This document shows, piece after piece, positions 8,237 to 16,801 of a DNA stretch of 64,000 bases (position 1 is its first letter; each line of letters opens with the position of its first letter). Under the pieces are notes generated by a model. That model made no database searches. It was given only the letters and a program-made list of their open reading frames with translations, and was not told the origin of the DNA. The translations under genes were made by a program, and so were the position numbers. The stretch is taken from positions 14,756 to 78,755 of the forward strand of contig DASPXK010000303.1 in the NCBI GenBank assembly GCA_035637315.1, given 5' to 3'. Origin of the DNA: DASPXK01 sp035637315. Its GTDB lineage: Bacteria; Chloroflexota; UBA6077; JACCZL01.

Positions 8237-9451
8237 ATGCCACAGGTAGCGGTACGGGCGGCGTTCTATCGAGGCGGGACGAGCCGCGCGGTCGTCTTTC
8301 GAGAGGCCGACCTGGCCGTGTATGGGGCCAGGGCGCAGGAGGCGATCATCCTCGCCGCGCTGGGCAGCCCGGACCCGCACGGCCGCGAGATAGATGGCCT
8401 GGGGGGCGGGATTTCGTCGCTCAGCAAGGTCGCGATCGTCGGCCCAGCCCCAGCCGGCAGCGGGGCCGACGTAACATACCGCTTCGGCCAGGTGGACGTG
8501 GAACACCCGGCCGTGGAGTTCATGGGTACCTGCGGCAATATCTCGGCCGCGATCGGACCGTTCGCGATCGATGAAGGCATGCTCGCGCCGCGCGAGCCGG
8601 TGACTCCTGTCCGGGTGCTAGCGGTCAATACAGGGCAGTACTACGTGTGCCATGTGCCAGTTCGGGCTGGGCGGGCCGAGGTGGAAGGCGATTACACGAT
8701 CGACGGAGTGCCGTCGCCTGGCGCAAGGATCAGGCTCGAGTTCCTGGAGCCGGGTGGCACGCTTGGGCGCGGGCTGCTGCCGACCGGCCGGACTCGCGAA
8801 ACCGTCGAACTTGAGGACGGGCGAGCAGTCGAGGTCTCGATCGTGGACGCGGGCAACCCGATCGTGTTCCTTCGGGCGGCCGATCTCGGCGCGACTGGGA
8901 GTGAGCGCCCGGAGGAGATCGACGCGAATCGCCCGCTCTGCGAGACGCTCGACGCGGTCCGCGATGAGGCCGCCGTGCGAGTTGGGTTGGCCTCGAGCCC
9001 AGCCGAGGCTCGCCAGCGTTCGAAGGCGATCCCGAAAGTGGTTATGGTCGCGCCGCCGGCGAGCTACGAGACGACCGGCGGCTCGCGGGTCTCGCGAGGT
9101 GACGCGGACGTGCTGGCGCGGATGCTCTCGATGAGCAGGGCACATCGGACTCTGGCCGCCACGGCGGGTTTCTGCACGGCTGTCGCCGCCTCGATCGACG
9201 AAACGCTCGTCGGCGAGATCGCGCGGCCTCGGCTCGACCCGGGCCGCGTCCTCCGGATCGGCCACGCGGCCGGCGTATTGGAGATCGGCGCTTCGGTCGA
9301 GTCGGGGTCTGAGGGCTGGCACGTGCGGAGTATCAGCACCTACCGTACCGCGCGCCGCATCATGGATGGGCAGGTCTACGTGCCCGAGCGCTACCTGAGC
9401 GGCGAAGCATGGTACCAGCGGGTCCGTGAGGCGGTCGCGGCGACTGGGTGA
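8237..9451 (+). CDS. PrpF-like aconitate/methylaconitate isomerase family protein
   Basis: A 404-residue member of the PrpF family (diaminopimelate-epimerase fold). Known members isomerise aconitate or 2-methylaconitate double bonds, or tautomerise 4-oxalomesaconate. The family marks are present: YRGGTSRAVVF at the N-terminus, Lys64 in SSLSKVAIV, Cys99 in GTCGN, and ATAGFCTAVAA late in the protein. The lysine and cysteine match the catalytic pair described for PrpF. It sits between citrate synthase and aconitase on the same strand and overlaps the aconitase frame by sequence near 9426-9451, so the three probably form one unit. The exact substrate cannot be told from sequence. Confidence 0.85.
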   Translation: MPQVAVRAAFYRGGTSRAVVFREADLAVYGARAQEAIILAALGSPDPHGREIDGLGGGISSLSKVAIVGPAPAGSGADVTYRFGQVDVEHPAVEFMGTCGNISAAIGPFAIDEGMLAPREPVTPVRVLAVNTGQYYVCHVPVRAGRAEVEGDYTIDGVPSPGARIRLEFLEPGGTLGRGLLPTGRTRETVELEDGRAVEVSIVDAGNPIVFLRAADLGATGSERPEEIDANRPLCETLDAVRDEAAVRVGLASSPAEARQRSKAIPKVVMVAPPASYETTGGSRVSRGDADVLARMLSMSRAHRTLAATAGFCTAVAASIDETLVGEIARPRLDPGRVLRIGHAAGVLEIGASVESGSEGWHVRSISTYRTARRIMDGQVYVPERYLSGEAWYQRVREAVAATG

Positions 9452-9473
9452 GGCGAAGGTCTTGGCCGAGCGA

Positions 9474-11492
9474 ATGAACCTGACCCGGAAGTTAATAGCT
9501 TCGCACCTGGTGAGTGGCGCAATGGTGGCCGGCGAAGAGATCGGCCTGCGGATCGATCAGACACTGACTCAGGACGCGACCGGCACGCTGACGCACCTGA
9601 TGTTCGAGGCCATGGGTCTGCCGCGGGTGAAGACGCGCCTGTCAGTCAGCTACGTCGACCACCAGTTGCTCCAGATCGACACTCGCAACGCCGATGACCA
9701 CACTTACCTTCAGGACGTCGCTGCCAGGTATGGGATCTACTTCTCGCGGCCTGGTAATGGCATCTGCCACCAGGTCCATCTGGAGCGCTTCTCGGCGCCG
9801 GGTCAGACGTTGCTCGGCTCTGACAGCCACACGCCCACCTGCGGTGGAGTGGGCATGCTGGCGATCGGAGCCGGCGGACAGGACGTGGCCGGCGCCATGG
9901 CTGGACTGCCCTTCTACCTGCCGATGCCCAAAGTGCTGGCGATCGAGCTGCGGGGCAGATTGCGGCCCTGGGTCGCCTCCAAAGACGTCATCCTAGAGGT
10001 CCTGCGCCGCCTGACCGTCAAGGGGGGAGTGGGACGAACTTTCGAGTACACAGGCGCCGGGGCCTTGAGCCTGGAGGTCACGGACCGAGCGACGATCGCG
10101 AACATGGGCGCCGAAGCCGGGGCCACGACCTCCATCTTTGCCACCGACGAGAAGGCCTGCCGCTACTTCAAGGCCCAGCAGCGCGCAGAGCAGTTCAAGC
10201 TGGTCGGTCCGGACGCAGACGCGGAGTATGACGAGCGAATGGTGATCGACCTCGACTCGCTCGAGCCGCTGATCGCTCGACCGCACAGCCCGGATAACGT
10301 GGTGCCGGTCCGCGAGCTTGCCGGGCTGCCGGTGGACCAGGTGGCGGTCGGAAGCTGCACGAACTCGTCATTCCAGGACCTGATGACGATCGCCGACACA
10401 CTCAGGGGGAGGACCGTTCATCCCAGGGTCAGCCTGGTCTGCAGTCCGGGCTCCCGGCAGGTCTACGAGATGATCGCGGCCAACGGCGCGCTGGCCGACC
10501 TGATCGCGGCCGGCGCGCGGATGCTGGAGTCGGCGTGCGGTCCCTGTCCCGGGCTTGGTGCGGTGCCGCAGAGCGGGGCGGTCTCGCTTCGCTCGTTCAA
10601 CCGCAACTTCGAGGGCCGTTGCGGCGCGCCCGGCGTCGATGTGTACCTGAGCAGCCCGGTCGTCTGCGCGGCTGCCGCGATCGCCGGCGAGATCGTCGAT
10701 CCTCGAACGCTCGATCGGTCGCCGGTCCGGGTCCGGTTGCCTCGCGCATATCAGGTCGACGATCGAATGATCATCCCACCGCCCGAGCGCCCCGAACAGG
10801 TCGAGATCCGACGGGGTCCAAACATCAAACCGATCCCGAAGCGGGGCCCGCTCGAGGACAGCCTGAAAGGCCGCGTCCTGCTCAAAATTGGCGACAATGT
10901 GAGCACCGACCACATCCTGCCAGCTCACGCCGACGTCCTCGCGCTGCGCTCGAACGTGCCTGCCATCTCGGAGCATGTCTTCAAGTTCGTCGACCCCGGC
11001 TTCGTCGGCCGCGCCAAGGCGCAGGGTGGCGGATTCGTCGTCGCGGGCGAGAACTACGGCCAGGGCTCGAGTCGAGAGCACGCTGCCCTCTCGCCCAGCT
11101 ACCTCGGCGTGCAGGCTGTGATTGCCAGGGGTTTCGCCCGCATCCACCGCGCCAACCTGATCAATTACGGTGTGCTGGCGCTGGCACTCGGCGACGAACG
11201 AGCGTACGAGCTACTCGATCAGGGCGACGAGCTGGAGATCCTCGGCGTCCGTTCGCTGATCAAAGGTGGGGCTTCCGAGATCGAGGTCAGAAACGTGACC
11301 AAGGGCCGCGCGTTCAAGACCTCAATCGAGGTGGGCGAGCGAGAGCGAGAGGTTCTCCTGGCGGGCGGCTTGCTCAACGCCGTGCGGACGGCGGACGACG
11401 AGCGACAGACGACGGACCCCCGACGCCAGACGACCGGCAATCAGCGGCAGCCTCATCGTCGATCGTCCGCCGTCAGGCGTCGGGACAGGTAG
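9474..11492 (+). CDS. acnA: Aconitate hydratase (single-chain, short bacterial type)
   Basis: Interconverts citrate and isocitrate via cis-aconitate. I chose ATG 9474 (MNLTRKLIASHLVSG) because this matches where the family begins; 9426 would add 16 unlikely residues. [4Fe-4S] ligands are the Cys of VGSCTNSS and the pair in ESACGPCPG. GSDSHTPTCGG and the C-terminal swivel (GENYGQGSSREHA, HRANLINYGVL) are intact. The type matches the approximately 640-residue aconitases of anaerobes and Chloroflexota. The final 35 or so residues (from VRTADDERQ) are Arg/Gln/Thr-rich, encoded by a GACGAC-word repeat, and are not part of the enzyme fold. Confidence 0.93.
   Translation: MNLTRKLIASHLVSGAMVAGEEIGLRIDQTLTQDATGTLTHLMFEAMGLPRVKTRLSVSYVDHQLLQIDTRNADDHTYLQDVAARYGIYFSRPGNGICHQVHLERFSAPGQTLLGSDSHTPTCGGVGMLAIGAGGQDVAGAMAGLPFYLPMPKVLAIELRGRLRPWVASKDVILEVLRRLTVKGGVGRTFEYTGAGALSLEVTDRATIANMGAEAGATTSIFATDEKACRYFKAQQRAEQFKLVGPDADAEYDERMVIDLDSLEPLIARPHSPDNVVPVRELAGLPVDQVAVGSCTNSSFQDLMTIADTLRGRTVHPRVSLVCSPGSRQVYEMIAANGALADLIAAGARMLESACGPCPGLGAVPQSGAVSLRSFNRNFEGRCGAPGVDVYLSSPVVCAAAAIAGEIVDPRTLDRSPVRVRLPRAYQVDDRMIIPPPERPEQVEIRRGPNIKPIPKRGPLEDSLKGRVLLKIGDNVSTDHILPAHADVLALRSNVPAISEHVFKFVDPGFVGRAKAQGGGFVVAGENYGQGSSREHAALSPSYLGVQAVIARGFARIHRANLINYGVLALALGDERAYELLDQGDELEILGVRSLIKGGASEIEVRNVTKGRAFKTSIEVGEREREVLLAGGLLNAVRTADDERQTTDPRRQTTGNQRQPHRRSSAVRRRDR
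11391..11485. repeat. Short-word element inside the 3' end of the aconitase gene
   Basis: Repeated variants of GACGACGAGCGACAGACGACGGAC, followed by an inverted counterpart GTCGATCGTCCGCCGTCAGGCGTC. Together they could form a long imperfect hairpin that spans the end of the reading frame and its stop. Confidence 0.75.
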
Positions 11493-11502
11493 GTGCGCCG
11501 GC

Positions 11503-12531
11503 GTGATGAACCAGCTGCCGGTCTTGCCAACCACCGTGGTCGGCTCGCACGGAAAGCCGAGCTGGTGGTACGTCGGCGTGCAGGCCCGCGAAGGGGGTGA
11601 GTGGGGCCCTGCCGACCTGGAGGAAATGCTCGACGACGCGGCCGACACCGCGATTCGCGACATGGAGCGGGCCGGCGTCGACGTGATCAGCGACGGCGAG
11701 GTCCGCCGCCTGGACGGCTACGTCGACAGCTACTACGCGATAATCAAGAACATCGTCCCAACCGAGCCCCGTCGCAAGGCTGGGCCATGGGGCTACGACC
11801 AGCAGACCCGCTACGTGGCCGTGGGCCGGATCGAGGTGCCAGAGGGGGGTCTTGGGATCGTCGACGAGTTCAAGTACGCGCGCGCCCACACCGACAAGCC
11901 GCTCAAGGCGACGTGTGCCGGCCCGCTCACGTTTGGCTCCCGGATCCACCCTGGTGACTACTACACAGGCGCGGTCGACGTCGCCGAGCGCTTCTGCGAG
12001 GTCATCAACGCCGAGCTAAAGGCCCTGGTCGCGGCCGGCGCGGACTTCATTCAACTGGACGAGCCGGCGCGGGGACACGTCTCGGGCGAGGAGATGGCCC
12101 GCATGTACAACCTGGCGACTGAGGGGGTAAACGCCAAGCTGGCGTTCCACATCTGCTTTGGCAATCGCTTCGGACGAGCCCGGTTCAAGCGGACGTACGC
12201 CGACTATTTTCCCGCCGTCCTCGCGGCCCAGGCCGACCAGTTCGTGCTGGAGTTCGCGAGCCGAGAGCTGTCCGAGATCGACAAGGCCGGCGAGTGGCTG
12301 CGCGACCGGGAGGTCGGGGCTGGGCTGGTGGACGTCAAGTCGTTCTACCCGGAGACAGCGGAGGACGTGGCGGCTCGAATCCGGCGGGCGCTGCGGCACT
12401 TCAAGCCGGAGCAGGTCTGGATCAATCCGGACTGCGGCTTCGGCTGGAGCCCGCGCTACATGGCCAGGGGCAAGATCCAGTCGATGGCGGCCGGGGCGCG
12501 CATTGTCCGTGAGGAGCTCGAGGGGAGATAG
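11503..12531 (+). CDS. MetE C-terminal-domain-like methyltransferase
   Basis: A 342-residue TIM-barrel protein of the cobalamin-independent methionine synthase/UROD-like family. It matches the catalytic half of MetE (archaeal-type core) and lacks the N-terminal barrel. Likely zinc ligands are His and Cys in FHICFGNR and the Cys in NPDCGFGW; the opening LPTTVVGSHGKP and IQLDEPAR are characteristic. Family members move a methyl group to homocysteine or another thiol, and core-length forms often use a corrinoid protein or unknown donor. Threonine synthase follows 12 bp later, which fits an amino-acid (homoserine branch) context. Confidence 0.8.
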   Translation: MMNQLPVLPTTVVGSHGKPSWWYVGVQAREGGEWGPADLEEMLDDAADTAIRDMERAGVDVISDGEVRRLDGYVDSYYAIIKNIVPTEPRRKAGPWGYDQQTRYVAVGRIEVPEGGLGIVDEFKYARAHTDKPLKATCAGPLTFGSRIHPGDYYTGAVDVAERFCEVINAELKALVAAGADFIQLDEPARGHVSGEEMARMYNLATEGVNAKLAFHICFGNRFGRARFKRTYADYFPAVLAAQADQFVLEFASRELSEIDKAGEWLRDREVGAGLVDVKSFYPETAEDVAARIRRALRHFKPEQVWINPDCGFGWSPRYMARGKIQSMAAGARIVREELEGR

Positions 12532-12543
12532 TCCCGCACTCAC

Positions 12544-13641
12544 GTGTACCGCTGTCCGGCCTGCGGGCGGGGGGTATCGGACGACGCGCTCGTCTGGCGC
12601 TGCGCGTGCGGCAGCCATCTCAACTACGAGGGCGCGCGACCGCTCCGACGTGCCGAGATCGTGTCTGATGAGCGCTCGCTCTGGCGATACGAGGCGGGGC
12701 TGCCGCTGGGGCGTTCTGACGCGGTCGCGTACTTCGGCGAAGGTCTGACCCCACTCCTGCCGGGCTTACGTGAGGCCGAGCCGTTCCTGTTCAAGTTGGA
12801 GTCCGTGCTGCCGAGCGGGTCGTTCAAGGACCGCGGTTCGGCGGTGCTGGTCAACGCGCTCGTGCGGCTCGGCGTGCAGGAGGTGGTCGAGGACTCGTCT
12901 GGCAATGCCGGAGCGTCGCTGGCATGCTACGCGGCGCGGGCCGGCATCGACTGCGAGGTCTACACGCCCGAGTCCACCTCGCCCAGCAAGCTGGCTCAGA
13001 TCGTCGCTCACGGCGCGCGGCTGGTCCAAATTCCTGGCCCGCGGGATGAGACCGCGCGCGCGGTCCAGGAGGCCGCGACACGACGCTTTTACGCCAGCCA
13101 TAACTGGCAACCGCTCTTCGTCGAGGGGGTCAAGACGCTGGGCTTCGAGCTCTGGGAGCAGCTCGGCCTTCGCGCGCCTGAGGGGATCGTGCTGCCGGTC
13201 GGGCTGGGCAGCGCGTTGCTGGGCTGCTTCCTCGCATTCCGTGGGCTTCAGTTAGCTGGCGAAGTCGATCGGCTGCCGCGCCTGTACGCGGTTCAGGCGG
13301 CCGCCTGCGCCCCGATCCACGCGGCTTTCCAGGCCGGCGCCGATGATATTGCCCCGGTCGAGTGCGGCCGCTCGATCGCCGAGGGCGTGGCCACCAGCCG
13401 CCCGATTCGCCGCCGCGAGATACTGGCAGCTCTCCGAGATAGCGGCGGCGGCACCGCCGTGGCCGACGACGAGGAGATCGTGGCGGCCGGACGCGACCTG
13501 GCGGCCCAGGGCCTCTACGTCGAGCCGACCGCGGCGCTCGCATACGCCGCCGCTCGCAAGTTGCTGGAGTCGGGAACCCTGCGCCCGGACCGGGCAAACG
13601 TTGTGGTCCTTACCGGAAGCGGGCTCAAACAGGGCCGGTGA
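12544..13641 (+). CDS. thrC: Threonine synthase-type PLP enzyme
   Basis: A 365-residue fold-type II PLP protein that starts with GTG. The N-terminal zinc-ribbon (CPACG at 4-8, CACG at 20-23) is typical of the short threonine synthases of Chloroflexota and actinobacteria, which turn O-phosphohomoserine into threonine. The PLP lysine is Lys95 in PSGSFKDRG. SSGNAGASLA binds the substrate phosphate or carboxylate, and VLTGSGLKQGR is the usual C-terminal block. It is co-directional with the MetE-like gene. Some homologues of this shape act on other substrates, so the specificity is probable rather than certain. Confidence 0.85.
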   Translation: MYRCPACGRGVSDDALVWRCACGSHLNYEGARPLRRAEIVSDERSLWRYEAGLPLGRSDAVAYFGEGLTPLLPGLREAEPFLFKLESVLPSGSFKDRGSAVLVNALVRLGVQEVVEDSSGNAGASLACYAARAGIDCEVYTPESTSPSKLAQIVAHGARLVQIPGPRDETARAVQEAATRRFYASHNWQPLFVEGVKTLGFELWEQLGLRAPEGIVLPVGLGSALLGCFLAFRGLQLAGEVDRLPRLYAVQAAACAPIHAAFQAGADDIAPVECGRSIAEGVATSRPIRRREILAALRDSGGGTAVADDEEIVAAGRDLAAQGLYVEPTAALAYAAARKLLESGTLRPDRANVVVLTGSGLKQGR

Positions 13642-13892
13642 CGCCCGCCCCTGAGGTTCCCGGCCGGCCGTTTCGAGGACCAGACCCTGTGCGAGACGCA
13701 TTTGAGCATCTCCACAGATATCACGGTCTGGATCGCATAGTCGCCAGCAATCGACTGCACAAACTGAAGACGGCTAGTGGTCTCCGCGCTCAAGACGATG
13801 TGATAATTGGGCGAACAGGCGATGACTACGCCGCCAGGACGGGTGAACGACTCGGGAGCCTGACGGATCCTTCACTGGGCGGATGCGGATGA
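13638..13892 (+). CDS. Small hypothetical protein
   Basis: An 84-residue frame beginning with a GTG that overlaps the threonine synthase stop by 4 bases. The middle looks structured (VRDAFEHLHRYHGLD, ASNRLHKLKTASGL, DDVIIGRTGDDYAARTG, LGSLTDPS). The pattern of a helix pair followed by a strand with GRTGD and TGE-type turns resembles the C-terminal modules of some secreted toxin-like proteins, but I cannot name the family. Its 3' end overlaps the next small gene by 10 bases. Confidence 0.45.
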   Translation: MTPAPEVPGRPFRGPDPVRDAFEHLHRYHGLDRIVASNRLHKLKTASGLRAQDDVIIGRTGDDYAARTGERLGSLTDPSLGGCG

Positions 13893-14146
13893 GGAGCCAG
13901 CAGGCGGGTGAGTTCGCCGAGAATCTGAAATACGGTCATGTGTTCGCGATCGTTCAGGTCGATACGTTCTTCCGGCCCGACGTCGAGCCTCAGACGGCCA
14001 TCACCGTGAAAACGGTGGCTTGGACACGGGAAGCGGCCGAGGCCGAGGTCGCCCGACTGAACCGCCTGAACGGCGACAAAGGGACAGTCTACTTCTGGCA
14101 GGTGACTCGCCTCGAGGCGAAAGCTGGGCAAGGGCGGACGGCATAG
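13883..14146 (+). CDS. Small hypothetical protein
   Basis: An 87-residue protein with clear secondary-structure signals: HVFAIVQVDTFF, AITVKTVAWT, a helix REAAEAEVARLNRLN, and GTVYFWQVTRLE. The alternation of a beta hairpin, a helix and a strand suggests a small alpha/beta fold. It overlaps the previous small gene, so the two may be translationally coupled. Either ATG at 13883 or 13889 could serve. Both lie at the left edge of the accessory island. Function unknown. Confidence 0.5.
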   Translation: MRMRSQQAGEFAENLKYGHVFAIVQVDTFFRPDVEPQTAITVKTVAWTREAAEAEVARLNRLNGDKGTVYFWQVTRLEAKAGQGRTA

Positions 14147-14203
14147 TCAGTGTGTTGTTGCTGCGGAAGGCCTTTTGAACACCAGGTAGGTGAGGTCGCC
14201 TCG

Positions 14204-14367
14204 CTAGGCGCTCACGCTCACCAGCTCCCAGCCCTGCTCACCGTTGCTGTAATCGTATAGAGTGGGACCCTTCTCCAGTCCCGCAGCTCTTCGCCATTCA
14301 CCCGCATTGGTCGCGGCTGGCCCCTTTCGTCGAGCGACCTAACGAAGACGTACTCCCAGCGCTGCAT
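14204..14367 (-). pseudogene. DUF4177-like small protein gene, frameshifted
   Basis: From ATG 14367 (preceded by AAGGGAGGGG) the frame reads MQRWEYVFVRSLDERG, then VNGEELRDWRR. At about 14268-14273 the reading passes into another frame giving GPTLYDYSNGEQGWELVSVSA and a TAG at 14204. WEY at the start and EQGWELVSV at the end are the hallmarks of DUF4177-type proteins of about 55 residues. The total of 164 bases is not a multiple of three, consistent with one extra base in AGAAGGGTCCC. Without correction the protein reads on with an unrelated tail. Confidence 0.7.
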
Positions 14368-14764
14368 AGCATGCCCCTCCCTTCCGATGGCCGGCATTTT
14401 CCTGAGCACCGGCCAAGTCTTCAAGACCAAGGTCGGCCAGGCGAGCGTTCTCGTCGACCGGCAGCCGAACCAGCTCGGCGGCGAGTTGGGGCGACCGCTC
14501 GACCTGGCCCTCGGCGAAGCGGGTCTCCAGAGTGAAGTTGTGACCCTCGACGTAGCCCAGTTCGCGCATCCCGTTCCGAAAGACCTCGAGGACCGGTCCG
14601 GTCGTGGCCGATGATGCGCCAAGGAGGAAGCCGACACGATGGACCTTCGCCGGCTGTTGCGCCGGGGCTGGAAGCAGGCCACAGCCCCACAGCAGGCCGC
14701 TTGCGAGGATCAGGCTACCGCGCAGGAACTGGCGGCGGGTTCGCCGAAAGTAGCTGGATGCCAT
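14339..14764 (-). pseudogene. N-terminal half of an ABC-type substrate-binding protein, Tat lipoprotein signal
   Basis: From ATG 14764 the product starts with a Tat-type signal (RRTRRQFLRG) and a lipobox-like LLWGC, then the family's N-terminal lobe: VHRVGFLLGASSATTG, FRNGMRELGYVEGHN, LETRFAEGQ, SPQLAAELVRLPVD. At residue 104 the homology stops at the 13-bp sequence shared with 760-772. The remaining 38 codons (ENARLADLG onward) are unlike the family. The missing C-terminal lobe is at 773-1480 on the other strand. The DUF4177-like gene overlaps the 3' end. Confidence 0.85.
14453..14465. repeat. Right copy of 13-bp inverted microhomology (proposed inversion breakpoint)
   Basis: The reverse complement of GCTGCCGGTCGAC at 760-772, located precisely where binding-protein homology ends on the minus strand. 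Confidence 0.65.
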
Positions 14765-14949
14765 ACGGCCGACCAGTATACGGTAAGGTCCCATTCGAAC
14801 GATTTGGCACCGCCAGGTGATCCTGGAGCCGCAGCCGTTGGCGCTCGTACCAGACCACTGCCTGAGCAGGCATCGCCGAGGGAGTGCCTGGCCCGGCGCG
14901 CGGCGACCCGGGCTACTATGCAAGCCCAGCATGGCGGACGGAGCGTTCG

Positions 14950-15894
14950 ATGCGGTTTGGTTTGCAGGTGAATCCGTACTTTCCGGGCTCGACGGGGAAC
15001 CCGTGGGATAGCGTCGCGCGGGTCGCGCGGGTGGCCGACGAGAGCGCCTTCGACTCGCTGTGGCTGTACGACCACTTCCTCTACGAGGGCGGCTACTCCG
15101 GCCACCCGCTCCCCGAGCCTGTTATGGAGTGCTTCACGACGCTCGGCGCAATCGCCGCGATTACCCAGCGCGTCCGCCTCGGCCAGCTGGTGCTTGGCGT
15201 GCCGTACCGCAACCCGGCGATGACGGCGAAGATGGCCACGACCCTCGACCTGATCAGCCACGGCCGATCGATCCTCGGGCTCGGCGCCGGCTGGCACCAG
15301 CGCGAGCACGAGGCCTACGGCTGGGGCGCGTTCGAGGAGGCTCCCGTCCGGCTCAAGCGCCTGGAGGAGGCGGTGCGGGCCATGCTGGCGCTGTGGACTG
15401 AGCGGCCGGCGAGGTTCGAGGGCCACTTCTATCGACTCGACAACGTGAGGGACAACCCGGCCCCAGTCCAGCAGCCGCATCCGCCGATCATGATCGGCGG
15501 CAGCGGCGAGCGGGTGACGCTGCGCCTCGTCGCCCAGTACGCCCAGTTCTGCAATGTCTCTGGCGATCCCGAGCGGGTGGAATCCCTCTTCTCCGCCCTG
15601 CGCGAGCACTGCGACCGCGTCGGGCGCCCCTACGACCAGATCACGCGGTCGATCTATACGACCGTCATCGTCGGCCGAGACAACGCCGAGGTGGCCGCGA
15701 AGCGGGAGCGGCTGAGCATCTTCGTGCCGCGGCGGGGCGCGCTGATCGGGACACCCGAGCAGTTGATCGGCGTCTTCCGCGACTACGCGCGAGCCGGCTG
15801 CCAATACGTCATCTTCCGCACGCCCGACTGGATCGATGTCGAGCCGGTACAGCTGTTCGCGGAGCGGGTGATTCCGGCGCTGGCCGACGCGTAG
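14950..15894 (+). CDS. LLM-class flavin-dependent oxidoreductase (F420-type)
   Basis: A 314-residue luciferase-like TIM barrel. MRFGLQVNP begins the first strand; SLWLYDHF, GVPYRNPAMTAKM, LGLGAGWHQREHEAYG and PHPPIMIGGSGE are the standard blocks of F420- or FMN-dependent members. The start ATG at 14950 follows GGACGGAG; the frame upstream has no family similarity. Substrates of this family range from methylene-tetrahydromethanopterin-like cofactors to xenobiotics, and nothing here narrows it. It stands alone, divergent from the broken binding-protein gene. Confidence 0.85.
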   Translation: MRFGLQVNPYFPGSTGNPWDSVARVARVADESAFDSLWLYDHFLYEGGYSGHPLPEPVMECFTTLGAIAAITQRVRLGQLVLGVPYRNPAMTAKMATTLDLISHGRSILGLGAGWHQREHEAYGWGAFEEAPVRLKRLEEAVRAMLALWTERPARFEGHFYRLDNVRDNPAPVQQPHPPIMIGGSGERVTLRLVAQYAQFCNVSGDPERVESLFSALREHCDRVGRPYDQITRSIYTTVIVGRDNAEVAAKRERLSIFVPRRGALIGTPEQLIGVFRDYARAGCQYVIFRTPDWIDVEPVQLFAERVIPALADA

Positions 15895-15976
15895 GGCGGA
15901 TGACGTTTTTCCCGGCTGCCGCGATGGCGGGCAGCGTGGCGCCGTGCTTCTGAGAACATCCGAAACGCATCCAGAT

Positions 15977-16321
15977 TCACCTGGCGGACGACCCGCCGGC
16001 CAGCCGACGCCGCTTTCGCTCTTCGTGTTCGAGCTGCTCCCTCACGAGCTCGCCGAGCAGCTCCTGGTACGCTCTGCGTCGTCGGCGGGCTAGCGCGTTG
16101 AGCCGTCGCAACGTTGGTTCATCCAAATGGATCACGACCGCGGTGGTGCCGGGCCGCGGAGGCGGCAGCTCCCCGGGCTTGAGCGGCTGTCCCTGCTCCC
16201 AGACGTGGTCGCTCAGCTCATGGGTTGACCAGAAGGCGTGTTCCTCGTCCTGGCTGCTGAACGACGGGATGTCCTCGAGCCTATTGACGGTAGCGAGTGG
16301 TTTCTTCCTTTTCATGGTCAT
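15977..16321 (-). CDS. CopG/BrnA-type antitoxin
   Basis: A 114-residue protein. The N-terminal segment IPSFSSQDEEHAFWSTHELSD is the conserved toxin-binding region of CopG-type antitoxins that pair with BrnT. The C-terminal part (TAVVIHLDEPTLRRLNAL, ARRRRRAYQELLGELV) is a ribbon-helix-helix DNA-binding domain. It follows the BrnT-like gene; in the intact BrnT frame that gene's TGA overlaps this ATG as ATGA, the usual coupling. By analogy it binds the operon operator and neutralises BrnT. Confidence 0.8.
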   Translation of the reverse strand: MTMKRKKPLATVNRLEDIPSFSSQDEEHAFWSTHELSDHVWEQGQPLKPGELPPPRPGTTAVVIHLDEPTLRRLNALARRRRRAYQELLGELVREQLEHEERKRRRLAGGSSAR

Positions 16322-16586
16322 GTCCGCCTCCGGCGGTAACGGCGTCGCTCGCGGCGGTCGCGTCCCTGGCCGTGATCACGCGGATTGCTCCCCCGCGGTG
16401 CATGAAGACGACGAAGAGCAGCCGGCCTTCCGGCGTCGCGCCCAGCACCGCCCGCCGTCGCTCACTCGCCACCTGATAAGCCGGCGCTGGAACCCGGCGG
16501 GCGTCCAGCAGCGCTTCTTCGGCTTCGTGGGTGCCGATGCCATGCTCGGCGATGTGGCCAAGATTGCCTTCATCCCAGTCAAACAT
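16318..16586 (-). pseudogene. BrnT-like ribonuclease toxin, frameshifted near 3' end
   Basis: The product begins FDWDEGNLGHIAEHGIG and continues EAEEALLDARRV, RRAVLGATPEGRLLFVVF, IRVITARDAT, all standard for BrnT, an RNase-like toxin of about 90 residues. BrnT proteins end with an ERRRY-type segment. Here that end (RRERRRYRRRRT, then TGA at 16318-16320) is in another frame, entered by restoring one C at about 16355-16358 (ACCC to ACC). The 269-base length equals 90 codons minus one base. As read, the frame instead runs on to 16281 with an unrelated tail. The gene may be inactivated or the base miscalled. Confidence 0.75.
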
Positions 16587-16619
16587 GCGGGCTGCACTGT
16601 CCCATTCTAGCGCTGATCA

Positions 16620-16801
16620 GCACTAGAAGCGGGAAGACGGAACGCGGCTTATAACCACGATGGCAGCTTCGCCGGTTTCGAGACGATCCTGAAGATCGCA
16701 CCCGAGCGACCGTTCGCCATCGTCGTGCTCGAGAATGCCGACGCCGGGGCTCCGAGCTGTACGCGGCGGCCACCGACTGGGCAATCGAGCACTTCCTCTG
16801 A
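16620..16801 (+). pseudogene. 3' remnant of a beta-lactamase-family serine hydrolase (copy 1)
   Basis: Plus-strand translation gives YNHDGSFAGFETILKIAPER, PFAIVVLENADAG, then after one extra G (near 16746) SELYAAATDWAIEHFL and TGA. The HDG motif followed by a beta strand and a terminal helix is the C-terminus of class C beta-lactamase-like esterases. The other roughly 300 residues are absent upstream, where the BrnT gene lies. A related remnant is at 19194-19347. Confidence 0.6.

Noticed and set aside
16318..16586. Programmed frameshift in the BrnT-like gene
   Set aside because: No slippery heptamer or stimulatory structure is evident, and BrnT genes are not known to use one; indel or error is simpler.
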